Assembly (NCBI GenBank): GCA_017557715.1
Contig: JAFYYE010000009.1
Span: 1 to 12,044, forward strand
Length of the DNA stretch: 12,044 bases
Reading direction: 5' to 3'
Source of the DNA: Pseudobutyrivibrio sp.
GTDB lineage: Bacteria > Bacillota > Clostridia > Lachnospirales > Lachnospiraceae
The stretch's first letter is position 1. Each line of letters begins with the position of its first letter. A program made the position numbers and the translations under genes. Shown here piece by piece: positions 1-5,844 of the stretch. Below the pieces are notes generated by a model. It saw only the letters and a list, made by a program, of their open reading frames with translations. It was not told the origin of the DNA and made no database searches.

Positions 1-786
1 ACCAAGAAGGGCTGAAACCTCTGAACCTGCCTGTACGAAACGGAAAATATTATCGATGAATAAAAGCACGCCCTGCTTCTGAACATCACGGAAATACTCG
101 GCCATTGTAAGACCTGTCTCAGCAACACGCATACGTGCTCCAGGTGGCTCGTTCATCTGACCAAACACTAAGGCTGTTTTATCAAGAACTCCTGACTCAG
201 CCATTTCTGTCCAAAGGTCATTACCTTCACGGGAACGCTCACCAACACCTGTAAAGATTGAATAACCGCCGCTCTCTGTAGCGATATTGTGGATAAGCTC
301 CTGAATAAGTACAGTCTTACCTACACCGGCACCACCGAAAAGTCCGACCTTACCACCCTTAGCATAAGGAGCAAGAAGGTCGATAACCTTGATACCAGTC
401 TCAAGCATCTCAACAACTGGGCTCTGGTCCTCGAATGTAGGAGGCTCACGGTGAATGCTCCAATGCTCTTCGTTATCAAGCTTCTCACCCTTATCAAGTG
501 TGTCGCCGAGAACATTGAACAGTCTACCAAGAGTACACTCTCCAACAGGAACAGTGATGCTCTCTCCTGTAGCAATAACCTCCATATCACGGGCAAGTCC
601 CTCAGATGGTGCAAGTAAGATACATCTTACAACACCAAGTCCGATGTGCTGAGAAACTTCCATTACTCTCTTCTCATCCCCTACCATAACGTAAAGGGCA
701 TCTCTAATGGCTGGTAGGTCATTCTCTGAAAATTCTACATCTACGACAGGTCCTGAAACCTGTACGATTTTTCCTTTTAATTTCAT
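1..786 (-). CDS. atpD: ATP synthase F1 subunit beta, N-terminal 262 codons (cut by window edge)
   Basis: Catalytic beta subunit of F1, which makes or hydrolyses ATP at the alpha/beta interfaces. The reading frame is open to the left edge, so only residues 1-262 of an expected ~465 are present. It starts at an ATG (784-786) as MKLKGKIVQVSGPVVDVEF, the family's N-terminal barrel. Visible motifs are the Walker A loop GGAGVGKT (residues 151-158), the catalytic-glutamate motif GERSREGND (E183, R184), GQMNEPPGARMRVA (209-222) and the Walker B strand VLLFIDN (D245). An AAAGGA ribosome site lies only 2 nt before the ATG, a rather short spacing. The gene follows atpG after 32 nt, as in standard atp operons; atpC is expected beyond the left edge. 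Identity is certain; only the C-terminal part is unseen. Confidence 0.97.
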   Translation of the reverse strand, partial: MKLKGKIVQVSGPVVDVEFSENDLPAIRDALYVMVGDEKRVMEVSQHIGLGVVRCILLAPSEGLARDMEVIATGESITVPVGECTLGRLFNVLGDTLDKGEKLDNEEHWSIHREPPTFEDQSPVVEMLETGIKVIDLLAPYAKGGKVGLFGGAGVGKTVLIQELIHNIATESGGYSIFTGVGERSREGNDLWTEMAESGVLDKTALVFGQMNEPPGARMRVAETGLTMAEYFRDVQKQGVLLFIDNIFRFVQAGSEVSALLG

Positions 787-818
787 GTTCGTTCCTTTCT
801 TAATGTAGAACTAACTTC

Positions 819-1829
819 CTACTTTTTTGCTTTCTTCTTTTTAAGTGCCTTGGCACCACTGATTACCTCAGTGATTTCCTGTGTAATCTGTGCCTGACGC
901 ACTCTGTTGTATTCTATAGATAATTCACGAAGAATTGCCTCTGCATTGTCTGTAGCTGACTGCATCGCCATCATTCTGGCGTTTTCCTCACTGGCTGAGC
1001 ACTCTACAAGAGCACCGTAGACGAATCCAGTGAAGTTGTTGTGCACCAACTGTTCCAATACTGACTTCAATGAAGGATAAAATGGCATCCATTTATCTCC
1101 ACCCTTTGTAGCAGCCTCGTACTCGTAGCTGTTGATTGAGTGAACGTGCTTAACACCTGACTTCATTTCCTGTGCTGCCTTACCTGTTCCCTCAACGTCC
1201 TCCTGGATTTCCTTGGCCTTTTCCTTAATGAACTTCTGAGTTCTAAGAGGAAGAAGACGCTCTACACATGTCTCCTCAGTAACTGAATTCAACATCTTTG
1301 TGTAGATGACATCAATTCTATCCAGTTCACCCGCATTGTATTTCTCAATCATGTACTCGGAAATAACACGGGCTCTGTGCATGGATGGGTTGTTTGATGA
1401 AAATCTGAAATTCTCATCCACATTGTATCCAGCGTTGATAAAGAAATTTCGTCCAACTTCACCAACAACAAACAATGTGTACTCATCTGGTGCCAAATCG
1501 GAAATTCTATCAAGTGCCAGCTTGATGGCGTTGTGGTTGTAGGCACCTGCCATACCCTTATCACCAGTGAAAACGATAAAACCTCTATGTTTTACACATT
1601 CCTGCTCATCTTCTACACGATTATCAAAATAGATATGACGTATATCTGGAAAATGAACAAGGTTTTCAGCCAGCCCTCTTTGAACTTCCTCAAAGAAAGG
1701 TTCTGTATCAAGAAGCTTTTGCTTTGCCTTTCTAAGCTTCATTGAGGACATCATGTACATGGCATTTGTAATCTTCATTGTATCCTGAATACTATTTATT
1801 CTATTCTGGATTTCTTTTGTACTTGCCAT
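819..1829 (-). CDS. atpG: ATP synthase F1 subunit gamma, with internal insertion
   Basis: Central-stalk rotor subunit, coupling c-ring rotation to the catalytic alpha/beta sites. The N-terminal helix MASTKEIQNRINSIQDTMKIT with the MxxxSxMKLRKA pattern (about 27-35) and the C-terminal helix (ASEENARMMAMQSATDNA at 279-296, then YNRVRQAQITQEITEVISGA) are classic gamma signatures. At 336 residues it is longer than the usual ~285-295. The extra length lies between RLLPLR (191-196) and the YPSLKSVLEQL segment (251-261): about 50 mainly charged, partly helical residues (roughly 197-248). The C-terminus ends in a lysine-rich tail (KKKKAKK). An AGGAG site sits 6 nt before the ATG and overlaps the end of the alpha gene, whose stop is only 3 nt upstream, so translation is probably coupled. 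Confidence 0.95.
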   Translation of the reverse strand: MASTKEIQNRINSIQDTMKITNAMYMMSSMKLRKAKQKLLDTEPFFEEVQRGLAENLVHFPDIRHIYFDNRVEDEQECVKHRGFIVFTGDKGMAGAYNHNAIKLALDRISDLAPDEYTLFVVGEVGRNFFINAGYNVDENFRFSSNNPSMHRARVISEYMIEKYNAGELDRIDVIYTKMLNSVTEETCVERLLPLRTQKFIKEKAKEIQEDVEGTGKAAQEMKSGVKHVHSINSYEYEAATKGGDKWMPFYPSLKSVLEQLVHNNFTGFVYGALVECSASEENARMMAMQSATDNAEAILRELSIEYNRVRQAQITQEITEVISGAKALKKKKAKK

Positions 1830-1832
1830 AGC

Positions 1833-3842
1833 TTACTCCTGATTGTTTTTAAACTCAGTAGCTGCTTCGATGATATTGTCCTTTAATTCATCTGTCATAT
1901 TCTTAGTAGATGTAAGCTGATTAATAATATCGCTATGATTCTCATGGAAGTAATCAAGCATATCCATTCTGAATTTCTTGATTGCCATAACATCTAAGTC
2001 ACTAAAAATATGTGCATTTGCTGCCACAAGAATGATAACCTGCTCTGCCATAGAGAATGGTCTGTTAAGTGGCTGCTTTAAGAGTTCCATTAGGGAACGT
2101 CCGTGAGCCAACTGTCTCTTAGTTGCATCATCAAGGTCTGATGAGAACTGTGTAAAGACTTCCATTTCTCTGTACTGAGCAAGATCAATACGAATAGAAC
2201 CTGCGGCCTTCTTCATAGCCTTTGTCTGAGCTGCACCACCTACACGGGATACTGAAAGACCTACGTTAACCGCTGGTCTCTGACCTGCATTAAACAACTG
2301 AGACTCCAGGAAAATCTGACCGTCAGTAATTGAGATAACGTTTGTAGGGATATATGCTGATAAATCGCCTGCCTGTGTCTCAATAATAGGAAGAGCTGTG
2401 ATAGAGCCACCTCCTGCCTCTGGAGTGATTCTCGCTGAACGCTCAAGAAGTCTTGAGTGTAAGTAGAATACATCACCTGGGTATGCCTCACGTCCTGGTG
2501 AACGCTCAAGCAAAAGTGAAATAGCACGATATGCAACAGCGTGCTTTGATAAATCATCATATACAATAAGTACATCCTTACCTGAGTACATGAAATACTC
2601 TGCAAGAGCAGTACCTGCATATGGTGCAATATACTGAAGTGGAGCTGGATCTGCTGCTGTGGCACTAACGATGATAGTGTAGTCCATAGCACCGTGCTCC
2701 TTTAATGTGTTAACAAGCTTTGCAACTGTAGATGCCTTCTGGCCAATTGCAACATAAACGCAGACAACGTCCTTGCCCTTCTGATTGATAATTGTATCAG
2801 TGGCAATTGATGTCTTACCTGTCTGTCTGTCACCGATGATAAGCTCACGCTGACCACGACCGATTGGGAACATTGAATCGATTGAAAGAAGACCTGTCTC
2901 CATTGGCTGGCTAACTGATTTTCTATCAACAATTGAAGGTGCTGGGCACTCAACTGGTCTGAAACCTTCAGCGTCAATATCGCCCATTCCATCTATAGGT
3001 GTACCGAGGGCATCAACGATTCTTCCAAGGAAGCCTTCACCAACTGGGATACCAGCCATTTTGCCAGTACGAACAACCTTTGAACCTTCCTTGATATCTG
3101 TATCACGGTCGAAAAGGATAACACCGATTTCATCGCGGCGGATATCCTGAACCATTCCCTTTACACCACAATCAAAGATAACGATTTCACCGTAAAATGC
3201 GTGGTCGATACCATCGATATTAACGATACCATCACCTACCCATTTAACTACGCCGACTTCCTTATCCTTAACCTCAAAATCATCAATACTAGATTTTAAA
3301 ATTGAAAGAATATTTTCATCTACTGTACTCTTCTGAACAGCCTCATTGATTCTCTGTGAAAGCTGCTCGATACGGCTCTGCTCGCTCCAATCGTACTCAC
3401 GAGAACCTACTGTAAGAACGAAACCGCTCTTAAGAGATACATCCTGTTCCTTCTTGATAAGAATATCTTCATTTCCATATTCCTTAGCAAGGAACTTTCT
3501 GATTCCTGAAAGCTGCTGCTCGGTAGGTTCTGTAACATACTTAAGAGTCGCATACTCAATGTTCTCACCCTGATTCTCAAGGAAAGTCTTGTAGTCAGCG
3601 ACGATTTCACCGAACAGATCAAAATCTCCATTATCGCAAAGGCTCTTGATAAAATCACGAATATCACGTGGGAAAATCTTATCAATCACCATATACTTTT
3701 TAGAGTCAGGTACAGTAGGATCTGCAAGCTCTTCACCAATTGCTGGAACTACGTCAATAATAGACGCAGCATTCTGCAAGTGAGCCTGCGCATTTTTAAT
3801 GCTATGTAAATCACTAATGTAATTAAAAGTCTTATCTGTCAC
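1833..3842 (-). CDS. atpA: ATP synthase delta-alpha fusion subunit (AtpH-AtpA)
   Basis: One 669-codon frame encodes delta (about residues 1-170) joined to alpha (about 171-669). The delta part has the helical-bundle pattern with KKYMVIDKIF (48-57) and the C-terminal strand pair KSGFVLTVGSREYDWSEQSR. Alpha begins at DENILSILKSSIDDFE, matching its normal N-terminus, followed by GVVKWVGDGIVNIDG (197-211), Walker A GDRQTGKT (337-344), Walker B VLIVYDD (424-430) and the arginine finger in VSRVGG (R533). The start is GTG, 2 nt after the atpF stop (TAACAGTG), behind an AGGTG site; an in-frame TGA lies three codons upstream, so no longer N-terminus is possible. Codons 101-220 contain no in-frame ATG, GTG or TTG, so alpha has no obvious separate start. 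The canonical first delta helix (YAKALFELA-like) seems shortened or absent. Alpha carries non-catalytic nucleotide sites; delta normally joins F1 to the b stalk. Confidence 0.95.
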   Translation of the reverse strand: MTDKTFNYISDLHSIKNAQAHLQNAASIIDVVPAIGEELADPTVPDSKKYMVIDKIFPRDIRDFIKSLCDNGDFDLFGEIVADYKTFLENQGENIEYATLKYVTEPTEQQLSGIRKFLAKEYGNEDILIKKEQDVSLKSGFVLTVGSREYDWSEQSRIEQLSQRINEAVQKSTVDENILSILKSSIDDFEVKDKEVGVVKWVGDGIVNIDGIDHAFYGEIVIFDCGVKGMVQDIRRDEIGVILFDRDTDIKEGSKVVRTGKMAGIPVGEGFLGRIVDALGTPIDGMGDIDAEGFRPVECPAPSIVDRKSVSQPMETGLLSIDSMFPIGRGQRELIIGDRQTGKTSIATDTIINQKGKDVVCVYVAIGQKASTVAKLVNTLKEHGAMDYTIIVSATAADPAPLQYIAPYAGTALAEYFMYSGKDVLIVYDDLSKHAVAYRAISLLLERSPGREAYPGDVFYLHSRLLERSARITPEAGGGSITALPIIETQAGDLSAYIPTNVISITDGQIFLESQLFNAGQRPAVNVGLSVSRVGGAAQTKAMKKAAGSIRIDLAQYREMEVFTQFSSDLDDATKRQLAHGRSLMELLKQPLNRPFSMAEQVIILVAANAHIFSDLDVMAIKKFRMDMLDYFHENHSDIINQLTSTKNMTDELKDNIIEAATEFKNNQE

Positions 3843-3844
3843 TG

Positions 3845-4327
3845 TTATTCACCTGCTTTATCAATAAAATCATCAAACAACTGGCTATCAATATCAGCCC
3901 CTGTCCTACTTCCAATAACCTTTGCAGTTGCCTCAACAACCATGTCAGCAATTTCCTTCTTAGCACTGGAAATAATCTTGTTCTTCTCGATTGTTGCTTC
4001 TGCAACAGCAGTCTCATGAATAGTCTTGGCATCTTCCTGAGCCTCAGCAATAATCTTCTGATACTGACCATCTGCTGTCTTTCTTGCCTCAAGAATAATC
4101 TGCTTCTTCTCAGACTCTACGTTAGCAAGCTTATCTTCATACTGCTTTACATACTCATCAGCCTGTCTATTCTTTTCCTCGGCCTTGTCGTAAATTTCCT
4201 TCGCCTCTTCCTGGCGCTTAACAATGATGTTATCGATTCTCTTGAAAAAGAAATGCTTGAAAGCAACACAAAGAATCAAAAGGTTTACAACAGTCCAGAG
4301 TATATTCCAAAATGAAACATTAATCAT
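3845..4327 (-). CDS. atpF: ATP synthase Fo subunit b
   Basis: Peripheral-stalk subunit: a membrane-anchored coiled-coil dimer linking the a subunit to F1 through delta. The 160-residue length is typical. A single N-terminal membrane helix (about 6-25, FWNILWTVVNLLILCVAF) is followed by a basic patch (KHFFFKRIDNII) and a long charged helical stretch rich in Glu, Lys, Ala and Gln (about 36-145), as expected for b. The start ATG (4325-4327) is preceded by GAGGAT about 8-10 nt upstream. A 170-nt gap with a long hairpin separates it from atpE, whereas the delta-alpha gene follows 2 nt after its stop. In this operon its C-terminal end must dock on a delta domain that is tethered to alpha. Confidence 0.93.
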   Translation of the reverse strand: MINVSFWNILWTVVNLLILCVAFKHFFFKRIDNIIVKRQEEAKEIYDKAEEKNRQADEYVKQYEDKLANVESEKKQIILEARKTADGQYQKIIAEAQEDAKTIHETAVAEATIEKNKIISSAKKEIADMVVEATAKVIGSRTGADIDSQLFDDFIDKAGE

Positions 4328-4430
4328 TTTTATCTATCCTCTTTCAAATTTATACATTCAATAAAACAGAACACCTCATTCGCAAAATCGCAATTTCATT
4401 GCTTTCCTTTTGCTCATTGATGTGTACTCA

Positions 4431-4490
4431 CCAAATAAATCTTATCTTAATGTTTAATGCAAGCATTACATTAAACTAAGATTTACTTGG
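4431..4490 (-). other. Long imperfect hairpin just after atpE in the atp mRNA
   Basis: Inverted repeat of about 60 nt centred near 4461. From the outside in, the paired blocks on the plus strand are CCAA/TTGG, TAAATCTTA/TAAGATTTA, TTAATG/CATTAA and TAATGC/GCATTA, interrupted by a 1-nt mismatch, a 2-nt mismatch and a 2-nt bulge. In the transcript it begins 7 nt after the atpE stop codon. No U-tract follows, so it is unlikely to be a factor-independent terminator. A role as mRNA processing or 3'-end stabilising element that separates atpE from atpF expression is inference. Confidence 0.75.
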
Positions 4491-4497
4491 CTCTGTT

Positions 4498-4722
4498 TTA
4501 TTGCAACATGACAATAATCATAAGTGCGATTACGAAACCATAAATAGCTGTTGCCTCTGCAAGGGCACAACCTAAGATAAGGTTCTTCTGAATCTTTCCT
4601 TCTGCCTCTGGCTGACGTGCGATACCTTCGCATGCCTTACCTGTTGCAATACCGATACCGATTCCGGCTCCAAGACCAGTAACAACTGCGATACCTGCTC
4701 CAATAGCTATAAGTGTGTTCAT
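4498..4722 (-). CDS. atpE: ATP synthase Fo subunit c (proton-type)
   Basis: Proteolipid of the rotor ring: 74 residues forming a two-helix hairpin. The first helix carries the GxGxGxGxG packing motif (G16, G18, G20, G22, G24), the cytoplasmic loop is ARQPE (35-39), and the ion-binding carboxylate is E56 in LAEATAIYGFVIAL. The Na+-binding ring of Ilyobacter-type c subunits uses a Gln in helix 1 and a Ser right after the glutamate; here these positions are I23 and A57, so proton coupling is predicted. An AGGAGG site 8 nt before the ATG is one of the strongest in the operon, fitting the need for many c copies per complex. Long hairpins lie on both sides of the gene in the mRNA. Confidence 0.97.
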   Translation of the reverse strand: MNTLIAIGAGIAVVTGLGAGIGIGIATGKACEGIARQPEAEGKIQKNLILGCALAEATAIYGFVIALMIIVMLQ

Positions 4723-4743
4723 AAATTTTTCCTCCTGTAGTAC

Positions 4744-4827
4744 GCTTGTTACGCTCTCAATCCTAATGATTTCTCCGCTCGACTACATGTCTCGCTAAAG
4801 AAATATTAGAGATTGATAGCTACAAGC
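4744..4827 (-). other. Long imperfect hairpin between atpB and atpE
   Basis: In the 161-nt gap before atpE, blocks GCTTGT (4744-4749) and ACAAGC (4822-4827) close a larger stem formed by 4754-4773 (CTCTCAATC-CTAAT-ATTTC pattern) and 4800-4819 (GAAAT-TTAG-GATTGA-AG pattern), with a few mismatches and bulges and a ~26-nt loop. It ends about 20 nt before the atpE Shine-Dalgarno. No U-tract follows. Together with the hairpin at 4431-4490 it brackets atpE. The rest of the gap (4828-4883) is very AT-rich with no structure I can support. Function is inferred only: processing or stabilisation of an atpE segment. Confidence 0.6.
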
Positions 4828-4883
4828 TCATTAAAGTTTTAAAAATATAATAAAATTTCTTTACTAACTTTTACGATGTTACT

Positions 4884-5570
4884 CTACTCTACTGCTTCCT
4901 TAATGTATAAAGATGTCAGGAACACGAAAACGTATGCCTGTAACAGTCCGTCGAACAAGTCAAAGTATAAGCTGAAGACTGCCGGGATAACTGGTGGACA
5001 TACAATCTTAAGTAATTCCATAATTACGAATGCACCAAGTACATTTCCGAAAAGTCGCATGCACAAAGACAATGGTCTTGTGAATACATCAAGGATGTTG
5101 AATGGGGTTACGATTGCGACTGGCTCTGTAAAGTTGTGCAGCCACTTTCTAACTCCGTGTTGATATATTCCTGCGCCTTCAACAAGAATGATACTCATAA
5201 GTGCTAATGCCAATGTGACATTCAAATCCTTTGTTGGGGATTTAAATCCAATCAAGCCTATTATATTTGAAAGACCAATGTATAACAGGACTGTTGAAAG
5301 ATAACCTGTGTATTGCTTCGCTTCTTCACCGAGCATGCCACCTACAATTCCAGTGAGCTTCTCGTAAATAAACTCGGCACAGGCTTGCTTCTTGCTGATA
5401 TTTTGTGTTCTCAACCCTGTTGTCAAAAATATGGCCAGTGGAATGAGAATGCCCATTACAATCCAGGTAACTACAACCGATTCCATGACTGGAATCTCGA
5501 TGCTACCTAAATGGAGGGTAAAAACGGCTTCACAATTTAGCTCTTCAATAAGCTCTTCTGCTAAATTCAA
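4884..5570 (-). CDS. atpB: ATP synthase Fo subunit a (TTG start)
   Basis: Stator channel subunit of Fo, multi-pass in the membrane, carrying the two half-channels for the coupling ion. At 228 residues it is normal for Firmicutes. Key motifs are PTKDLNVTLALAL (112-124), RPLSLCMRLFGNVLGAF with the essential arginine R172, and GLLQAYVFVFLTSLYI with Q211 in the last helix. The start codon is TTG (5568-5570), chosen because AAGGAGG (5578-5584) lies exactly 7 nt upstream; the next in-frame Met is residue 29, inside the conserved N-terminal region. It is the first atp gene: no atpI is seen between it and the upstream terminator. A 19-codon ORF upstream ends in a TTGA overlap with this start. Confidence 0.96.
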   Translation of the reverse strand: MNLAEELIEELNCEAVFTLHLGSIEIPVMESVVVTWIVMGILIPLAIFLTTGLRTQNISKKQACAEFIYEKLTGIVGGMLGEEAKQYTGYLSTVLLYIGLSNIIGLIGFKSPTKDLNVTLALALMSIILVEGAGIYQHGVRKWLHNFTEPVAIVTPFNILDVFTRPLSLCMRLFGNVLGAFVIMELLKIVCPPVIPAVFSLYFDLFDGLLQAYVFVFLTSLYIKEAVE

Positions 5571-5626
5571 GAAAACACCTCCTTACGTTTATCACTTTTT
5601 CTGACAAGATTTGCCTCGCCAAACAT
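5567..5626 (-). CDS. Possible 19-residue leader peptide overlapping the atpB start
   Basis: An ATG at 5624-5626 opens a short frame encoding MFGEANLVRKSDKRKEVFS, ending at TGA (5567-5569). The TGA overlaps the TTG of atpB as TTGA, a typical translational-coupling arrangement. An AGGGGA sequence lies just before the ATG, but the spacing (1-2 nt) is shorter than ideal. The peptide is charged and has no recognisable family; it is not an AtpI membrane protein. It may be a coupling leader, a remnant of a lost upstream gene, or chance. I see it directly as an ORF; its translation is inferred. Confidence 0.35.
   Translation of the reverse strand: MFGEANLVRKSDKRKEVFS
5578..5584 (-). promoter_or_regulatory. 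Strong ribosome binding site deciding the TTG start of atpB
   Basis: AAGGAGG on the minus strand, 7 nt before the TTG, is a near-complete match to the anti-Shine-Dalgarno. It supports initiation at TTG rather than at the first in-frame ATG 28 codons later. It also lies inside the codons (AAG GAG) of the possible leader ORF. Confidence 0.85.
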
Positions 5627-5695
5627 ATCCCCTATTTTAGTCTTTTCGCACAAAAATATAAGATACAAATTTAGCAATGTGTATAAACAAACTAC

Positions 5696-5725
5696 TTGAC
5701 GGATAAAGTGTAACCGAATTATATT
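5696..5725 (+). promoter_or_regulatory. Candidate plus-strand promoter opposing all genes
   Basis: TTGACG (5696-5701), an 18-nt spacer and TATATT (5720-5725) give a better consensus match than the minus-strand candidate it overlaps. No gene follows on this strand. A transcript would start near 5732 and meet the hairpin at 5751-5779 within about 50 nt, so it could yield a very short structured RNA or be terminated at once. It may also be chance in AT-rich DNA. Confidence 0.3.
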
Positions 5726-5743
5726 CGTATGGTTTCACCATAC
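5715..5743. promoter_or_regulatory. Two adjoining palindromes in the atp promoter region
   Basis: CGAAT-TAT-ATTCG (5715-5727) shares its last base with GTATGGT-TTC-ACCATAC (5727-5743), a perfect 7-bp dyad with a 3-bp centre. Both overlap the candidate minus-strand -10 box and spacer. The size and position suggest protein operators; they could equally fold as small stem-loops in RNA. The regulator is unknown. Confidence 0.5.
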
Positions 5744-5746
5744 ACC
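5718..5746 (-). promoter_or_regulatory. Candidate promoter of the atp operon
   Basis: On the minus strand a perfect TATAAT (5718-5723) lies about 150 nt before atpB and just downstream of the guaD terminator. At a 17-nt spacing the -35 position reads GGTGTA (5741-5746), a poor match, so the promoter may depend on an activator. The -10 box is inside a CGAAT/ATTCG palindrome, and a second dyad fills the spacer. If used, the 5' UTR to the TTG would be about 140 nt. Confidence 0.4.
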
Positions 5747-5747
5747 T

Positions 5748-5779
5748 AAAAAAAGTGTCTAGCAATACTAGACACTTTT
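5748..5779 (-). terminator. Rho-independent terminator after guaD (possibly bidirectional)
   Basis: A perfect 12-bp stem pairs AAAAGTGTCTAG (5751-5762) with CTAGACACTTTT (5768-5779) around the loop CAATA. On the minus strand it ends in a run of seven T (5754-5748), the normal pattern, about 65 nt after the guaD stop. On the plus strand the hairpin is followed by TTTTATTT, so it may also stop transcripts from the left. Confidence 0.9.
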
Positions 5780-5844
5780 ATTTAACAGTTTTTTCAATAT
5801 TTATTGTATATTTTTCTGATAATTCTAAGACTACCTAAAAAGCC

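Noticed and set aside
289..652. Plus-strand ORFs opposite atpD
   Set aside because: The minus frame reads as beta subunit with all motifs intact; the antisense frames have no family resemblance.
4431..4490. Reading the hairpin after atpE as a Rho-independent terminator
   Set aside because: No T-run follows on the minus strand, and essential atp genes continue immediately downstream.
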